From Nocardia transvalensis NBRC 15921 (lineage in GTDB: Bacteria > Actinomycetota > Actinomycetes > Mycobacteriales > Mycobacteriaceae), in contig NZ_BAGL01000128.1 in NCBI RefSeq assembly GCF_000308875.1, forward strand, positions 62,001-126,000: DNA of 64,000 nt, given 5' to 3'. A program made the position numbers and the translations under genes. Position 1 is the stretch's first letter. Each line of letters opens with the position of its first letter. This document shows, piece by piece, positions 17,229 to 24,744 of the stretch. Under the pieces are notes generated by a model, which had not been told where the DNA came from, did no database searches, and worked only from the letters and a program-made list of their open reading frames with translations.

Positions 17229-17705
17229 CTAGGGCGTGGCCTCGACGCCAGCGCGCGCGAGTTCCGCGCGGACCGCGTCGACGGCGCGTGGCACGGCGGC
17301 CGCGACGGGAGCCGACAAGCCCGCGCCGAGGTCGAGGCGGGCCGCCTCGACGGCGATGACGACGAGTTCGTGGGGAAGACGGCCGAGCGCGCGGCCGAGC
17401 GGGACGGCGTCGGGGATGCCGAGGGCGTGGGAGCTGGTCGCGGTGGTGACGCCGCGGAGGGCGTCGACGGTGGTGCGCCAGATGCGGCCCGGGGTGGACG
17501 GTTCGCAGAGGACGGCATCGATGACGATCGCGAGGTCGGCGCCCGCCCACGCGTCCAGCAGACCGGTGGGCTCCCCGTCACAGACCGTGGCGAGAACGCC
17601 GGGCAGACACAGTCGTTCGATGCGGGAGGCCACATCCGGCCCGATACCGTCGTCACGGCGGTACGAGTTCCCCACGCCGATGACGACCGCGCGGAGCGCG
17701 CTCAT
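17229..17705 (-). CDS. Hydrogenase maturation endopeptidase (HyaD/HybD family)
   Basis: A 158-residue protease with the family's metal-sensing residues in place: GNSYRRDDGIG (Asp), then CDGEPTGLLDAWAGADLAIVIDAV, and a His in SSHALGI. These enzymes remove the C-terminal tail of the NiFe large subunit once nickel is inserted. The gene overlaps the end of the large-subunit gene by 4 bp (ATGA) and is the last gene of the hydrogenase operon, which fits cleavage of that subunit (tail FLEIDLVRR after the DPCxxCxxH motif). Confidence 0.88.
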   Translation of the reverse strand: MSALRAVVIGVGNSYRRDDGIGPDVASRIERLCLPGVLATVCDGEPTGLLDAWAGADLAIVIDAVLCEPSTPGRIWRTTVDALRGVTTATSSHALGIPDAVPLGRALGRLPHELVVIAVEAARLDLGAGLSAPVAAAVPRAVDAVRAELARAGVEATP

Positions 17706-18994
17706 CGGCGGACCAGGTCGATCTCGAGGAAATGGGCGGAGCAGGAGATACAGGGGTCGTGGTTACGGATGGTGCGCTCGCACAGGGACGTCAGGGCGGC
17801 GTCGTCGAGATCGAGATTCGCGGCGACGACGCGGCGCAGATCGTCTTCGACCACGGCCTGATTCTGCGAGGTCGGCGGAATGATGGTGGCGGCGAGAATG
17901 GTTCCGTCGGCGTCGGTTTCGTAGCGGTGGTACAGCAGTCCGCGTGGTGCCTCGCTGACTCCGTGGCCGACGCCGGCTCGTGGCTCGGTGAGAACGGCGG
18001 GCCGGGACGGTGTGTCGTAGGCGCCGATAAACCGCAGGGCTTCGTCGATCGCGTAGACGATCTCGGTGGCGCGAACCAGGATGCTGCGGAAGGGATTCCG
18101 GCATTCCGCGCCGAGGCCGATCTCGCCGGCGACCTGCCGGGCCAGCGGTGAGAGCCGGTGGGAGCCGAGTGTGTACCGGGCGAGCGGTCCGGTGAGATAG
18201 CGGCCGCCGTCGAGGGTCGCGTGCAGCGCCGTGGAGTGCGGCACCTGGTGTTCGATGACGTGCTGTGCGAATTCGGTTGCGGGAAAGGCGAGTCCGCCGC
18301 TGGTGTGGATATCGCCGGTCTCGATCGCGTAGCCGTCGGGACCCGCGGCCGCCAGCAGCTGGTGGTCCAGTTCCAGATCGGGGAAATCGAGGAGGGCGGC
18401 CCGGCGTGCGGTCCCGATGGCGCAATCCAGGGCCCGCCGGAGTTGTTCGGCGACGGGGGCGAGATCGGCGGGGGAAGGGACGGAGTAGAAGCCGCCGACG
18501 CGCACATTGACGGGGTGGATCGGCCTGCCGCCGACGAGCTCGAGCAGCGCGTTCCCGGCCTTCTTGATCGTCAGTCCCGCCTCGACGAGATCGCGGTGGT
18601 CGGCGGCGAGGGCGACGGCGTCGGGATAGCCGAGGAAGTCGGGCAGGTGCAGCAGGTGAATGTGCAAGGCATGACTCGAGATCCACTCCCCGCAGTACAG
18701 CAGCCGCCGCAGCGCGGCGAGCGGCGGGTCCAGCTCCACCCCGCACAGCTGCTCGAGCGCGTTGCAGGCGCTGGTCTGATACGCGACGGGGCAGATTCCG
18801 CAGATGCGCGCAGTGATGTCGGGTGGCTCGGTGTAAGAGCGGCCGCGCAGGAACGCCTCGAAGAACCGGGGCGGCTCGTAGATGTTCAGTTCGGCCCGCT
18901 CGACGACACCGTCGGTGACGACAATGCGCAGCGCTCCCTCGCCCTCGACTCGCGCCAGCGAGCTGACACGCAATTGCCTACTGCGATGGCTCAT
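17702..18994 (-). CDS. hydA: Group 3b NiFe hydrogenase large (alpha) subunit
   Basis: 430 residues carrying both NiFe-binding motifs: ARICGICPVAY (Cys65, Cys68) and C-terminal DPCISCSAHF (Cys415, Cys418). The CGICPVAYQ form is typical of group 3b bidirectional NAD(P)-linked hydrogenases (Pyrococcus sulfhydrogenase; M. smegmatis Hyd3). These couple H2 to NAD(P)H and are cytoplasmic. A nine-residue tail after the last His is the probable target of the protease encoded next. It overlaps the small-subunit gene by 17 bp. M. smegmatis Hyd3 is known to be induced by hypoxia under DosR; a box heads this operon too. Confidence 0.92.
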   Translation of the reverse strand: MSHRSRQLRVSSLARVEGEGALRIVVTDGVVERAELNIYEPPRFFEAFLRGRSYTEPPDITARICGICPVAYQTSACNALEQLCGVELDPPLAALRRLLYCGEWISSHALHIHLLHLPDFLGYPDAVALAADHRDLVEAGLTIKKAGNALLELVGGRPIHPVNVRVGGFYSVPSPADLAPVAEQLRRALDCAIGTARRAALLDFPDLELDHQLLAAAGPDGYAIETGDIHTSGGLAFPATEFAQHVIEHQVPHSTALHATLDGGRYLTGPLARYTLGSHRLSPLARQVAGEIGLGAECRNPFRSILVRATEIVYAIDEALRFIGAYDTPSRPAVLTEPRAGVGHGVSEAPRGLLYHRYETDADGTILAATIIPPTSQNQAVVEDDLRRVVAANLDLDDAALTSLCERTIRNHDPCISCSAHFLEIDLVRR

Positions 18995-19751
18995 TCGCGT
19001 CCCTTTCGGCGAATTCCGGTGCGGCGGCGGCGAATGTGGTGAAAACGCGGTCTATATCGGTGGGCGTCATGCCGTTGACGCTCAGGATCGGAAGCAGCGC
19101 ACGGACGTTCGGGGCCTTCATCGGACCGAAACAGCCGAAGCATCCGCGCCGGTAGGCCGGGCAGAGCGCGCCGCAACCGGCGTGAGTGACCGGCCCCAGG
19201 CACGGAATGCCGTGCGCGACAGTCACACACGTGGTGCCGCGGCGCTTGCACTCGGTGCAGACGCTGGTGTCGGGGAGATCCGGGGCCCGCCCGGCCAGAA
19301 GGGCCTCGAGGGTATCGAGCAGTTGCCGCCGGTCGATGGGGCAGCCGCGGAGTTCGACGTCGACCGGCACGTGCGCCGAGATCGGCGTGGAGGTGGACAG
19401 CGTCGCGATGTGCTGTGGGCTGGCGTAGACGAGTGAGGCGAATTCGTCGATGTCGGCGAAGTTGCGCAGCGCCTGGATTCCGCCATGGGTGGCGCAGGCG
19501 CCGATCGCGACGAGAACCCGTGACTGCTCCCGGATTTCGGTGATGCGGCGGAGATCGTCCGGCGTCGTGATCGATCCCTCCACCAGCGAGACGTCGTACG
19601 GCCCGGGTTCGACAGCGCTGGAGGCTTCGAGGAAGTGCGTGATGCGCACGCGCCCGGCGAGTGGGAGCAGGTCGTCCTCACAGTCGAGGAGAGTGAGCTG
19701 GCAGCCGTCGCAGGAGGTGAATTTCCAGACCGCGAGTGTCGGTGTGTCCAT
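18978..19751 (-). CDS. hydD: Hydrogenase small (delta) subunit
   Basis: 257 residues from ATG 19751, which overlaps the stop of the upstream gene by 1 bp (TGATG). The N-terminal FTSCDGCQLTLLDCEDDL places Cys14 and Cys17 as proximal 4Fe-4S ligands. GACATHGGIQALRN and the C-terminal CTECKRRGTTC to GCGALCPAYRRGCFGCFG segments supply the remaining cluster cysteines. It passes electrons between the NiFe site and the diaphorase subunits. No Tat signal is present, which fits a cytoplasmic group 3 enzyme. Confidence 0.9.
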   Translation of the reverse strand: MDTPTLAVWKFTSCDGCQLTLLDCEDDLLPLAGRVRITHFLEASSAVEPGPYDVSLVEGSITTPDDLRRITEIREQSRVLVAIGACATHGGIQALRNFADIDEFASLVYASPQHIATLSTSTPISAHVPVDVELRGCPIDRRQLLDTLEALLAGRAPDLPDTSVCTECKRRGTTCVTVAHGIPCLGPVTHAGCGALCPAYRRGCFGCFGPMKAPNVRALLPILSVNGMTPTDIDRVFTTFAAAAPEFAERDANEPSQ

Positions 19752-20602
19752 CACAGCTCCCGGACGGCCAGCAGCGGTTCGGCGGTGGCGTAGTCGACGA
19801 CCGGGCCGTCGCGGCACACCAGCAGAGGTCCCAGCTGGCAGTGGCCGCAGCGCGCCGCGCCGCATCGCATGTCGCGTTCCAGGGAGATCCGGATATCGGT
19901 GGCGGCGACCCCGTGCCGGCGCAGGGTGCGGGCGCAGAACCGCATCATCGGTTCCGGTCCGCAGAGGAACGCGGTGGTGCGGGCGGGATCGAGCCGCAGG
20001 CGTGCCAGTGGTTCGGTGACGAATCCGACCTGGCCGTGCCAGTCCGGTTCCGGGTGGTCGACGGTCCGGTGGACTTCGAGGAGACCGGATGCGGCCCAGC
20101 GGTTCTGGTCGTCGGGGAACAGGATGTCCGAGGGTGTCCGCGCTCCGGTGATCAGGACCACGCGCCGGTACTGTCCGCGGTCCCGCAGCGCGGCGAGGAC
20201 CAGGGGCCGCAGGGGCGCCACGCCCACGCCGCCGCCCACGATGACGAGGTCGCGGCCGACCGCCGTCTCCGGTTCCCAGCCGGTGCCGAACGGGCCGCGG
20301 ACGCCGACGCGTCCGCCGACAGGCGTGTCCCTCAGTGCCGTGCTGACCGCGCCGACCCCGCGGATGGTGTGTTCGAGCGGACCGGCCGCGGACGGATCAC
20401 CACTGATCGAGATCGCGATCTCGCCGACGCCGAAACTGTAGAGCATCATGAACTGCCCGGCGCGAAACCGTTGTGCCGCAGCGTGAATCGGCTCCAGGAG
20501 CAGGGTCGTCGTATCGCGAGTCTCGCATCGCCGGGCGACGACTCGGTAGGGCAGCATCGTGTCGTCGAGTACGCCGGTGCGGGGACCGGCCGCCACGGTC
20601 AT
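19751..20602 (-). CDS. hydG: Hydrogenase FAD/NAD(P)-binding subunit (gamma)
   Basis: 283 residues from ATG 20602, overlapping the upstream gene by 4 bp. The layout is that of ferredoxin-NADP reductase-like electron-transfer subunits. It has an FAD barrel with RAGQFMMLYSFGVGEIAISIS, an NAD(P) domain with VGGGVGVAPLRPLV and FLCGPEPMM, and a C-terminal 2Fe-2S knot MRCGAARCGHCQLGPLLVC. It links the small subunit to NAD(P)(H). The long open frame upstream of 20602 is not needed by the family. Confidence 0.9.
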   Translation of the reverse strand: MTVAAGPRTGVLDDTMLPYRVVARRCETRDTTTLLLEPIHAAAQRFRAGQFMMLYSFGVGEIAISISGDPSAAGPLEHTIRGVGAVSTALRDTPVGGRVGVRGPFGTGWEPETAVGRDLVIVGGGVGVAPLRPLVLAALRDRGQYRRVVLITGARTPSDILFPDDQNRWAASGLLEVHRTVDHPEPDWHGQVGFVTEPLARLRLDPARTTAFLCGPEPMMRFCARTLRRHGVAATDIRISLERDMRCGAARCGHCQLGPLLVCRDGPVVDYATAEPLLAVREL

Positions 20603-21096
20603 CGGCCTGCACCGGAACGAGGCGGGCCGCTGCGGGGGTCGGCGGGGTTGCGGTAGAGATCCAGCAGCCGGGCGCGGGTGGCCTGCAGGCGCTCCAGGAC
20701 GGCCTCGAACAGCATCGTGGCCAGTGCCCGGCCGAACATCGGGTCGGCGTCGGCGAACGTGGCCAGTGCGGCGGAGTCGAATTCGATGGCGCGCACCGCG
20801 TCGAGCGTCCGGGCGCCGAAACGCCAGCGGTACGGCGGCACCAGCCACGACCAGCCCAGCAGGTCGCCGCGGCCGAGGGTCTGCACGGTGAGATCGCCGC
20901 GGCCCGGGACGTGGGCGTCGAGCAGGACGTGCCCGTCGCGGATCAGCCAGCACCGGTCCGCCGCCTCGCCTTCGACGATCAACCGGTGACCGGGCGGGTA
21001 CGACACGTCGTGACCCGCGGCGGCCAGGGTGGCGAGTTCGGCGTCGTCGAGCGTGGCCAGGTGCGCGAATTCGGTCAGTTCCTCAGCGGTGGTCAT
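20599..21096 (-). CDS. Cyclic-nucleotide-binding-domain protein without DNA-binding domain
   Basis: A 165-residue protein consisting of one Crp/Fnr-type beta-roll (about 15-125, with VSYPPGHRLIVEGEAADRCWLIRDGHVLL and GRGDLLGWSWLVPPYRWRFGARTL) and a dimerisation-like helix. The family's helix-turn-helix is missing. Such stand-alone domains recur inside group 3b hydrogenase operons. A role as ligand-sensing accessory subunit or assembly factor is inferred, not shown. It overlaps both neighbours (hydG by 4 bp, hydB by 14 bp), so it is made in step with them. Confidence 0.8.
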   Translation of the reverse strand: MTTAEELTEFAHLATLDDAELATLAAAGHDVSYPPGHRLIVEGEAADRCWLIRDGHVLLDAHVPGRGDLTVQTLGRGDLLGWSWLVPPYRWRFGARTLDAVRAIEFDSAALATFADADPMFGRALATMLFEAVLERLQATRARLLDLYRNPADPRSGPPRSGAGR

Positions 21097-22213
21097 CGCC
21101 CGGCTCCCTGGCGAGTTCCGCGAGCCTGCCGACCTCGGCGGTGAGGTCGATGCCCGCCGGGCACCAGGCGATGCATCGCCCGCACCCCACGCACCCGGAG
21201 CTGCCGAACTGGTCGTGCCAGGTGCTCAGCTTGTGCGTGAGCCACTGCCGATACCGGCTCGACCCCGACTGTCGCACGCTGCCGCCGTGCAGGTAGGAGA
21301 AGTCCAGCTCGAAACAGGATGCCCAGTGCTCCCACCGTTCGGCATGGTCGCCGGTGAGGTCGGTGACGTCCTCGGTGGTCGTGCAGAAGCAGGTGGGACA
21401 GACCATGGTGCAGTTGGCGCAGGTGAGGCAGCGGCTCGCGACCTCCTGCCAGTGCGGCGACTCTCGCGAGTCGCGCAGCAGCGCGCGGACGTCGACGCCG
21501 GGCATGGTCCGGCCCATGTGCTCCTGCGCCGCCGTCACCGCGTCGCGCGCACCGGTGATCTCCGACGGATCCGCTTGCCGCACATCGAGTTCGGTCATCA
21601 TTCGGGCCCCGGTCGCGGAGCCGATGTCGACGAGGAAGCGGTGCCCCGCGTCGTCGATTCGCTCGGTCAGCGCGAGGTCGAAACCGGCCGCGACACCGGG
21701 GCCCGTGCCCATGGACGCGCAGAAGCACGTCCCGCCGGGCTCGGTGCAATTGACCGCCACGACGAACAGACCGGCCCGGCGCCGCGCGAACGACGAATCG
21801 GGGTAGTCACCGTCGCCGAGCACTCGGCCGAGTACGGCGATCGAGGCGAGGTCGCAGCCGCGGACACCGAGGAACGCCGACCGCACCGGTGCCTCGTCGG
21901 CGGCGACGGGATCGAGGTCCGCGTCGATGTCCGCGATCTTCCGGCGGGGCGGATGGAGGAATTGTTTCCACGACCCGGGGCCCGCGGAATGCGCGAAGAC
22001 GGCGTTGTCGCCGCGTTCGCGCAGCCGGTACCGCCCGGGGGAGACCTCCACGCCCCACCCCGCCGGCAGCGCCGAACCCGACTCCAGTTCGTCCAGGACG
22101 ATGGCGCCGTCCCGCACCTGCGGTCCGATCACGCGATACCCCTGAGAGCGCAGGACCTCGATCAAGCGGTCCAGGCCCGCTCGGTCGATCGTCACCGTAT
22201 CGCCAGACATCAT
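21083..22213 (-). CDS. hydB: Hydrogenase iron-sulfur (beta) subunit
   Basis: 376 residues; first gene of the hydrogenase operon. Two ferredoxin-like cluster motifs lie near the C-terminus: CLTCANCTMVCPTCFC and CVGCGRCIAWCPAGID. The N-terminal two-thirds matches the 4Fe-4S dicluster/sulfhydrogenase beta-subunit pattern (GVRGCDLASIAVLGRVL, FFVAVNCTEPGGTCFCASMGTGP-like). It relays electrons between hydD and hydG. The promoter with DosR-type box is 70 bp upstream. Confidence 0.9.
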   Translation of the reverse strand: MMSGDTVTIDRAGLDRLIEVLRSQGYRVIGPQVRDGAIVLDELESGSALPAGWGVEVSPGRYRLRERGDNAVFAHSAGPGSWKQFLHPPRRKIADIDADLDPVAADEAPVRSAFLGVRGCDLASIAVLGRVLGDGDYPDSSFARRRAGLFVVAVNCTEPGGTCFCASMGTGPGVAAGFDLALTERIDDAGHRFLVDIGSATGARMMTELDVRQADPSEITGARDAVTAAQEHMGRTMPGVDVRALLRDSRESPHWQEVASRCLTCANCTMVCPTCFCTTTEDVTDLTGDHAERWEHWASCFELDFSYLHGGSVRQSGSSRYRQWLTHKLSTWHDQFGSSGCVGCGRCIAWCPAGIDLTAEVGRLAELAREPGDDHR

Positions 22214-22253
22214 CGGAAACTCGATTCGTGTCCGGGAACAAGATTCGGTTCCG

Positions 22254-22296
22254 AGTCTGCTCGGCCGCGGAGACCGCCGCGAGGGGCGAAGGTCCC
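22254..22296 (-). promoter_or_regulatory. DosR-type box plus -10 of hydrogenase operon
   Basis: GGGGCGAAGGTCCC (22283-22296; 11 of 14 core matches) lies 23 bases before CAGACT (22259-22254, reverse strand), the same -10 and interval seen before the nitroreductase at 48240. It would start an mRNA with a leader of about 35 nt before hydB. It separates the hyd operon from the upstream hypFCDE unit, so structural and maturation genes each have their own box. Confidence 0.6.
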
Positions 22297-22312
22297 CTCG
22301 AGTGCGGTGCGA

Positions 22313-23365
22313 TCAGCAGATTCGCGGGAGTTGTTCGCCGACGAGCATGTCCACGACGCGGCTGGCGCCGAGCGGGGTGCGGGCGACGACGCGGCCCGCC
22401 GGGCCGTCGGTGGCGTGGCCGATCAGGCGCGCACGAGCGCCCGCGGACACCGAGCGCACGGCGGTCAGCGCGGCGTCGGCGGACTCGGCGGCGACGAGGG
22501 CGACCAGGCAGCCCTCGTTGGCGACGTGCAGCGGATCGAGGCCCAGCAGATCGCACGCCGAGGCGACCGGTCCCGGAACCGGTACGGCCGATTCCTCGAG
22601 ATGGATTCCGATGCCGGAGGCGGTGGCGAGTTCGTTGAGGGCGCCTGCCAACCCGCCGCGCGTGGGATCACGCAAAGCGTGGATGTCCGGTCCACAGGCG
22701 GCGACCATGGCGGCGGTGAGCTCGTGCAACGGCTGTGTGTCGGAATGGATGTCGGCCTCGAAGCCCAGATCGCCGCGGGCGCAGAGAACGGCGGTGCCGT
22801 GCGCGCCGACGGGTCCGGAGACGAGGACGGCGTCGCCGGGCCTGCCACGCGCGGCGGAGGGAGCCGCACCCGGCAGGAGCGCGCCGATGCCGGTGGTGGT
22901 GATGTACATGCCGTCGGCCGCGCCCCGCCCGACCACCTTCGTATCGCCCGTGACCACCCGGATCCCGCACGCGGTGGCCGAGGCGGCGACCGAGGCGGTG
23001 ACCGCCCGCAGCTCTGCCACCGGCAATCCCTCCTCCAGGACATAGGCCAGCGCGAGCGCGATCGGGCGGGCGCCGCGCATGGCCAGGTCGTTGACGGTGC
23101 CGTGCACGGCCAGGGCGCCGATGTCGCCGCCGGGGAAGAAGCGCGGGGTGACCACGAAGCTGTCGGTGCTGAAAACCAGTGGGGTACCAGGGGTTTCGAG
23201 TATCGCGGCGTCCTCGAGTGGTTCGCCGCCGCCGAGTTCGGCGAGGATCACCCGGTCGATGAGTTCGGCCGTCAGCTGGCCGCCGGAACCGTGGCCCAGC
23301 AGCACCCGCTCGGTGTCCGCCCGGGGCAGCGGGCAACCGGTGCGCTCCGGATCGATGGTCGTCAT
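22313..23365 (-). CDS. hypE: Hydrogenase maturation protein HypE
   Basis: 350 residues from ATG 23365 (GGAGGG upstream; overlaps hypD by 4 bp). It has the AIR-synthase-type fold: HGSGGQLTAELIDRVI near the N-terminus, then DSFVVTPRFFPGGDIGALAVHGTVNDLAMRGA-like ATP-site residues. The protein ends LPRIC, the conserved C-terminal Cys350 that becomes thiocarbamoylated and dehydrated to thiocyanate as the source of the active-site cyanide ligands. It works with HypF and the HypCD scaffold. Confidence 0.93.
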   Translation of the reverse strand: MTTIDPERTGCPLPRADTERVLLGHGSGGQLTAELIDRVILAELGGGEPLEDAAILETPGTPLVFSTDSFVVTPRFFPGGDIGALAVHGTVNDLAMRGARPIALALAYVLEEGLPVAELRAVTASVAASATACGIRVVTGDTKVVGRGAADGMYITTTGIGALLPGAAPSAARGRPGDAVLVSGPVGAHGTAVLCARGDLGFEADIHSDTQPLHELTAAMVAACGPDIHALRDPTRGGLAGALNELATASGIGIHLEESAVPVPGPVASACDLLGLDPLHVANEGCLVALVAAESADAALTAVRSVSAGARARLIGHATDGPAGRVVARTPLGASRVVDMLVGEQLPRIC

Positions 23366-24471
23366 CGCGCTCCCTCCAGCGGCAGTCGGCGACGGCCCGC
23401 GGTGTAGTAGGCCGCGCAGGTGCCCTCGGCCGACACCATCGGCGCACCGAGGGGAGTGCGCGGTGTGCAGCGGGCGCCGTAGGCGGGGCAGTCGGTGGGT
23501 TCGGCGGTGCCGCGCAGGATGGCGCCGGCGATGCACTCGGTGGTCTCCACGGAGCCATCGGCGCTAGTCCCGAACCGTCGTTGCGCGTCGTGAGCGGCGA
23601 ATTCGGGGGCCAGGCACAGGCCGCTCGCGGGGATGGTCCCGATGCCGCGCCAATTCCGGTCACCGACGCGGAAGACTCGCCGAATCGCCTCCCGCGCAGC
23701 GGTATTGCCCGAGCGGCGCACCGCTCGCGCGTACTGGTTCTCGACCGCCGCGCGACCGGATTCGAGTTGCCGTACCGTCATCAGGATGCCTTCGAGCAGA
23801 TCGAGCGGTTCGAATCCGGTCACCACGATCGGCACCCGGTATCGCGCGGCGATCGGCTCGTATTCGGCCCAGCCCATCACCGCGCAGACGTGCCCGGCGG
23901 CGAGGAACCCCTGGACTCGATTGCCCGGAGCGTCCAGGACGGCGGTCATCGCGGGCGGGACCAGGACGTGGCTGACCAGGACGCTGAAGTTGCCGACGCC
24001 CGTCCTGGCGGCGTGCAGCACCGCCATGGCGTTGGCGGGCGCGGTGGTCTCGAATCCGACGGCGAAGAACACGACCTCGCGGTCCGGATTGTCGCGTGCG
24101 ACGGCGACCGCGTCGAGCGGCGAGTAGACCACCCGGACATCGCCGCCGCGTGCCTTGACGCCGAGCAGATCGCCGCGGCTGCCCGGAACCCGCAGCATGT
24201 CACCGTAACTGGTGAACACGACCTCCGGCCGGGCGGCGATCTCGACGGCTCGGTCGATCATCTCGAGCGGCGTGACGCACACCGGGCAGCCGGGGCCGTG
24301 GATCATCCGGATTCCGGCCGGCAGCAGTTCGTCGATGCCCTGCCGGACCAGCGTATGTGTCTGTCCGCCACAGACTTCCATGATCGCCCACGGCCGGGTC
24401 GCGGTGGCTCGCAGTTCCGCGAGCAGGCGGCGTGCGAGTACGGGATCGCGGTATTCGTCGAGATACTTCAC
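23362..24471 (-). CDS. hypD: Hydrogenase maturation protein HypD
   Basis: 369 residues from a GTG at 24471 that overlaps the hypC stop (GTGA). Family motifs are present: IMEVCGGQTHTLVRQGID, GPGCPVCVTP, and the C-terminal region with CLAPEF, CIAGAILRG, CPAYGARCTPRTPLG and GTCAAYY cysteines that hold the 4Fe-4S cluster. HypD with HypC carries the Fe(CN)2CO unit during cofactor assembly. The long upstream frame to 24741 is only the overlap with hypC. Confidence 0.93.
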   Translation of the reverse strand: MKYLDEYRDPVLARRLLAELRATATRPWAIMEVCGGQTHTLVRQGIDELLPAGIRMIHGPGCPVCVTPLEMIDRAVEIAARPEVVFTSYGDMLRVPGSRGDLLGVKARGGDVRVVYSPLDAVAVARDNPDREVVFFAVGFETTAPANAMAVLHAARTGVGNFSVLVSHVLVPPAMTAVLDAPGNRVQGFLAAGHVCAVMGWAEYEPIAARYRVPIVVTGFEPLDLLEGILMTVRQLESGRAAVENQYARAVRRSGNTAAREAIRRVFRVGDRNWRGIGTIPASGLCLAPEFAAHDAQRRFGTSADGSVETTECIAGAILRGTAEPTDCPAYGARCTPRTPLGAPMVSAEGTCAAYYTAGRRRLPLEGAR

Positions 24472-24743
24472 GGTGCCTCCGCGCGATTCGGCAGGTCCGG
24501 GCCGAGTTCGGTGACGAGCGCATCGGGAATCGCCCGGAGCACGGCGAGCGTTTCGGCGGCCTCGGCCTCGTCGACCCGGCTGATGGCGAATCCGACGTGG
24601 ACGATGACGTAATCGTCGATCTCCGCGTCGGGCACGTAGGCCAGGCATACCGTGCGCCGGACGCCGTCGAAATCGACTGTCCCCATGCGCAATACCCCGT
24701 CGTCGGCGCTGGCGACGATCCGGCCGGGGACCCCGAGGCACAT
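24468..24743 (-). CDS. hypC: Hydrogenase maturation chaperone HypC
   Basis: 91 residues beginning MCLGVPGRIV, whose Cys2 is the essential cofactor-binding residue of the HypC/HybG family. The YVPDAEIDDYVIVHVGFAISRVDE segment completes the small beta-barrel. It is coupled to hypD by a GTGA overlap and lies 1 bp after the hypF stop. A single hypC is present for the single hydrogenase. hypA and hypB (nickel insertion) are not found in the window. Confidence 0.93.
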   Translation of the reverse strand: MCLGVPGRIVASADDGVLRMGTVDFDGVRRTVCLAYVPDAEIDDYVIVHVGFAISRVDEAEAAETLAVLRAIPDALVTELGPDLPNRAEAP

Positions 24744-24744
24744 C

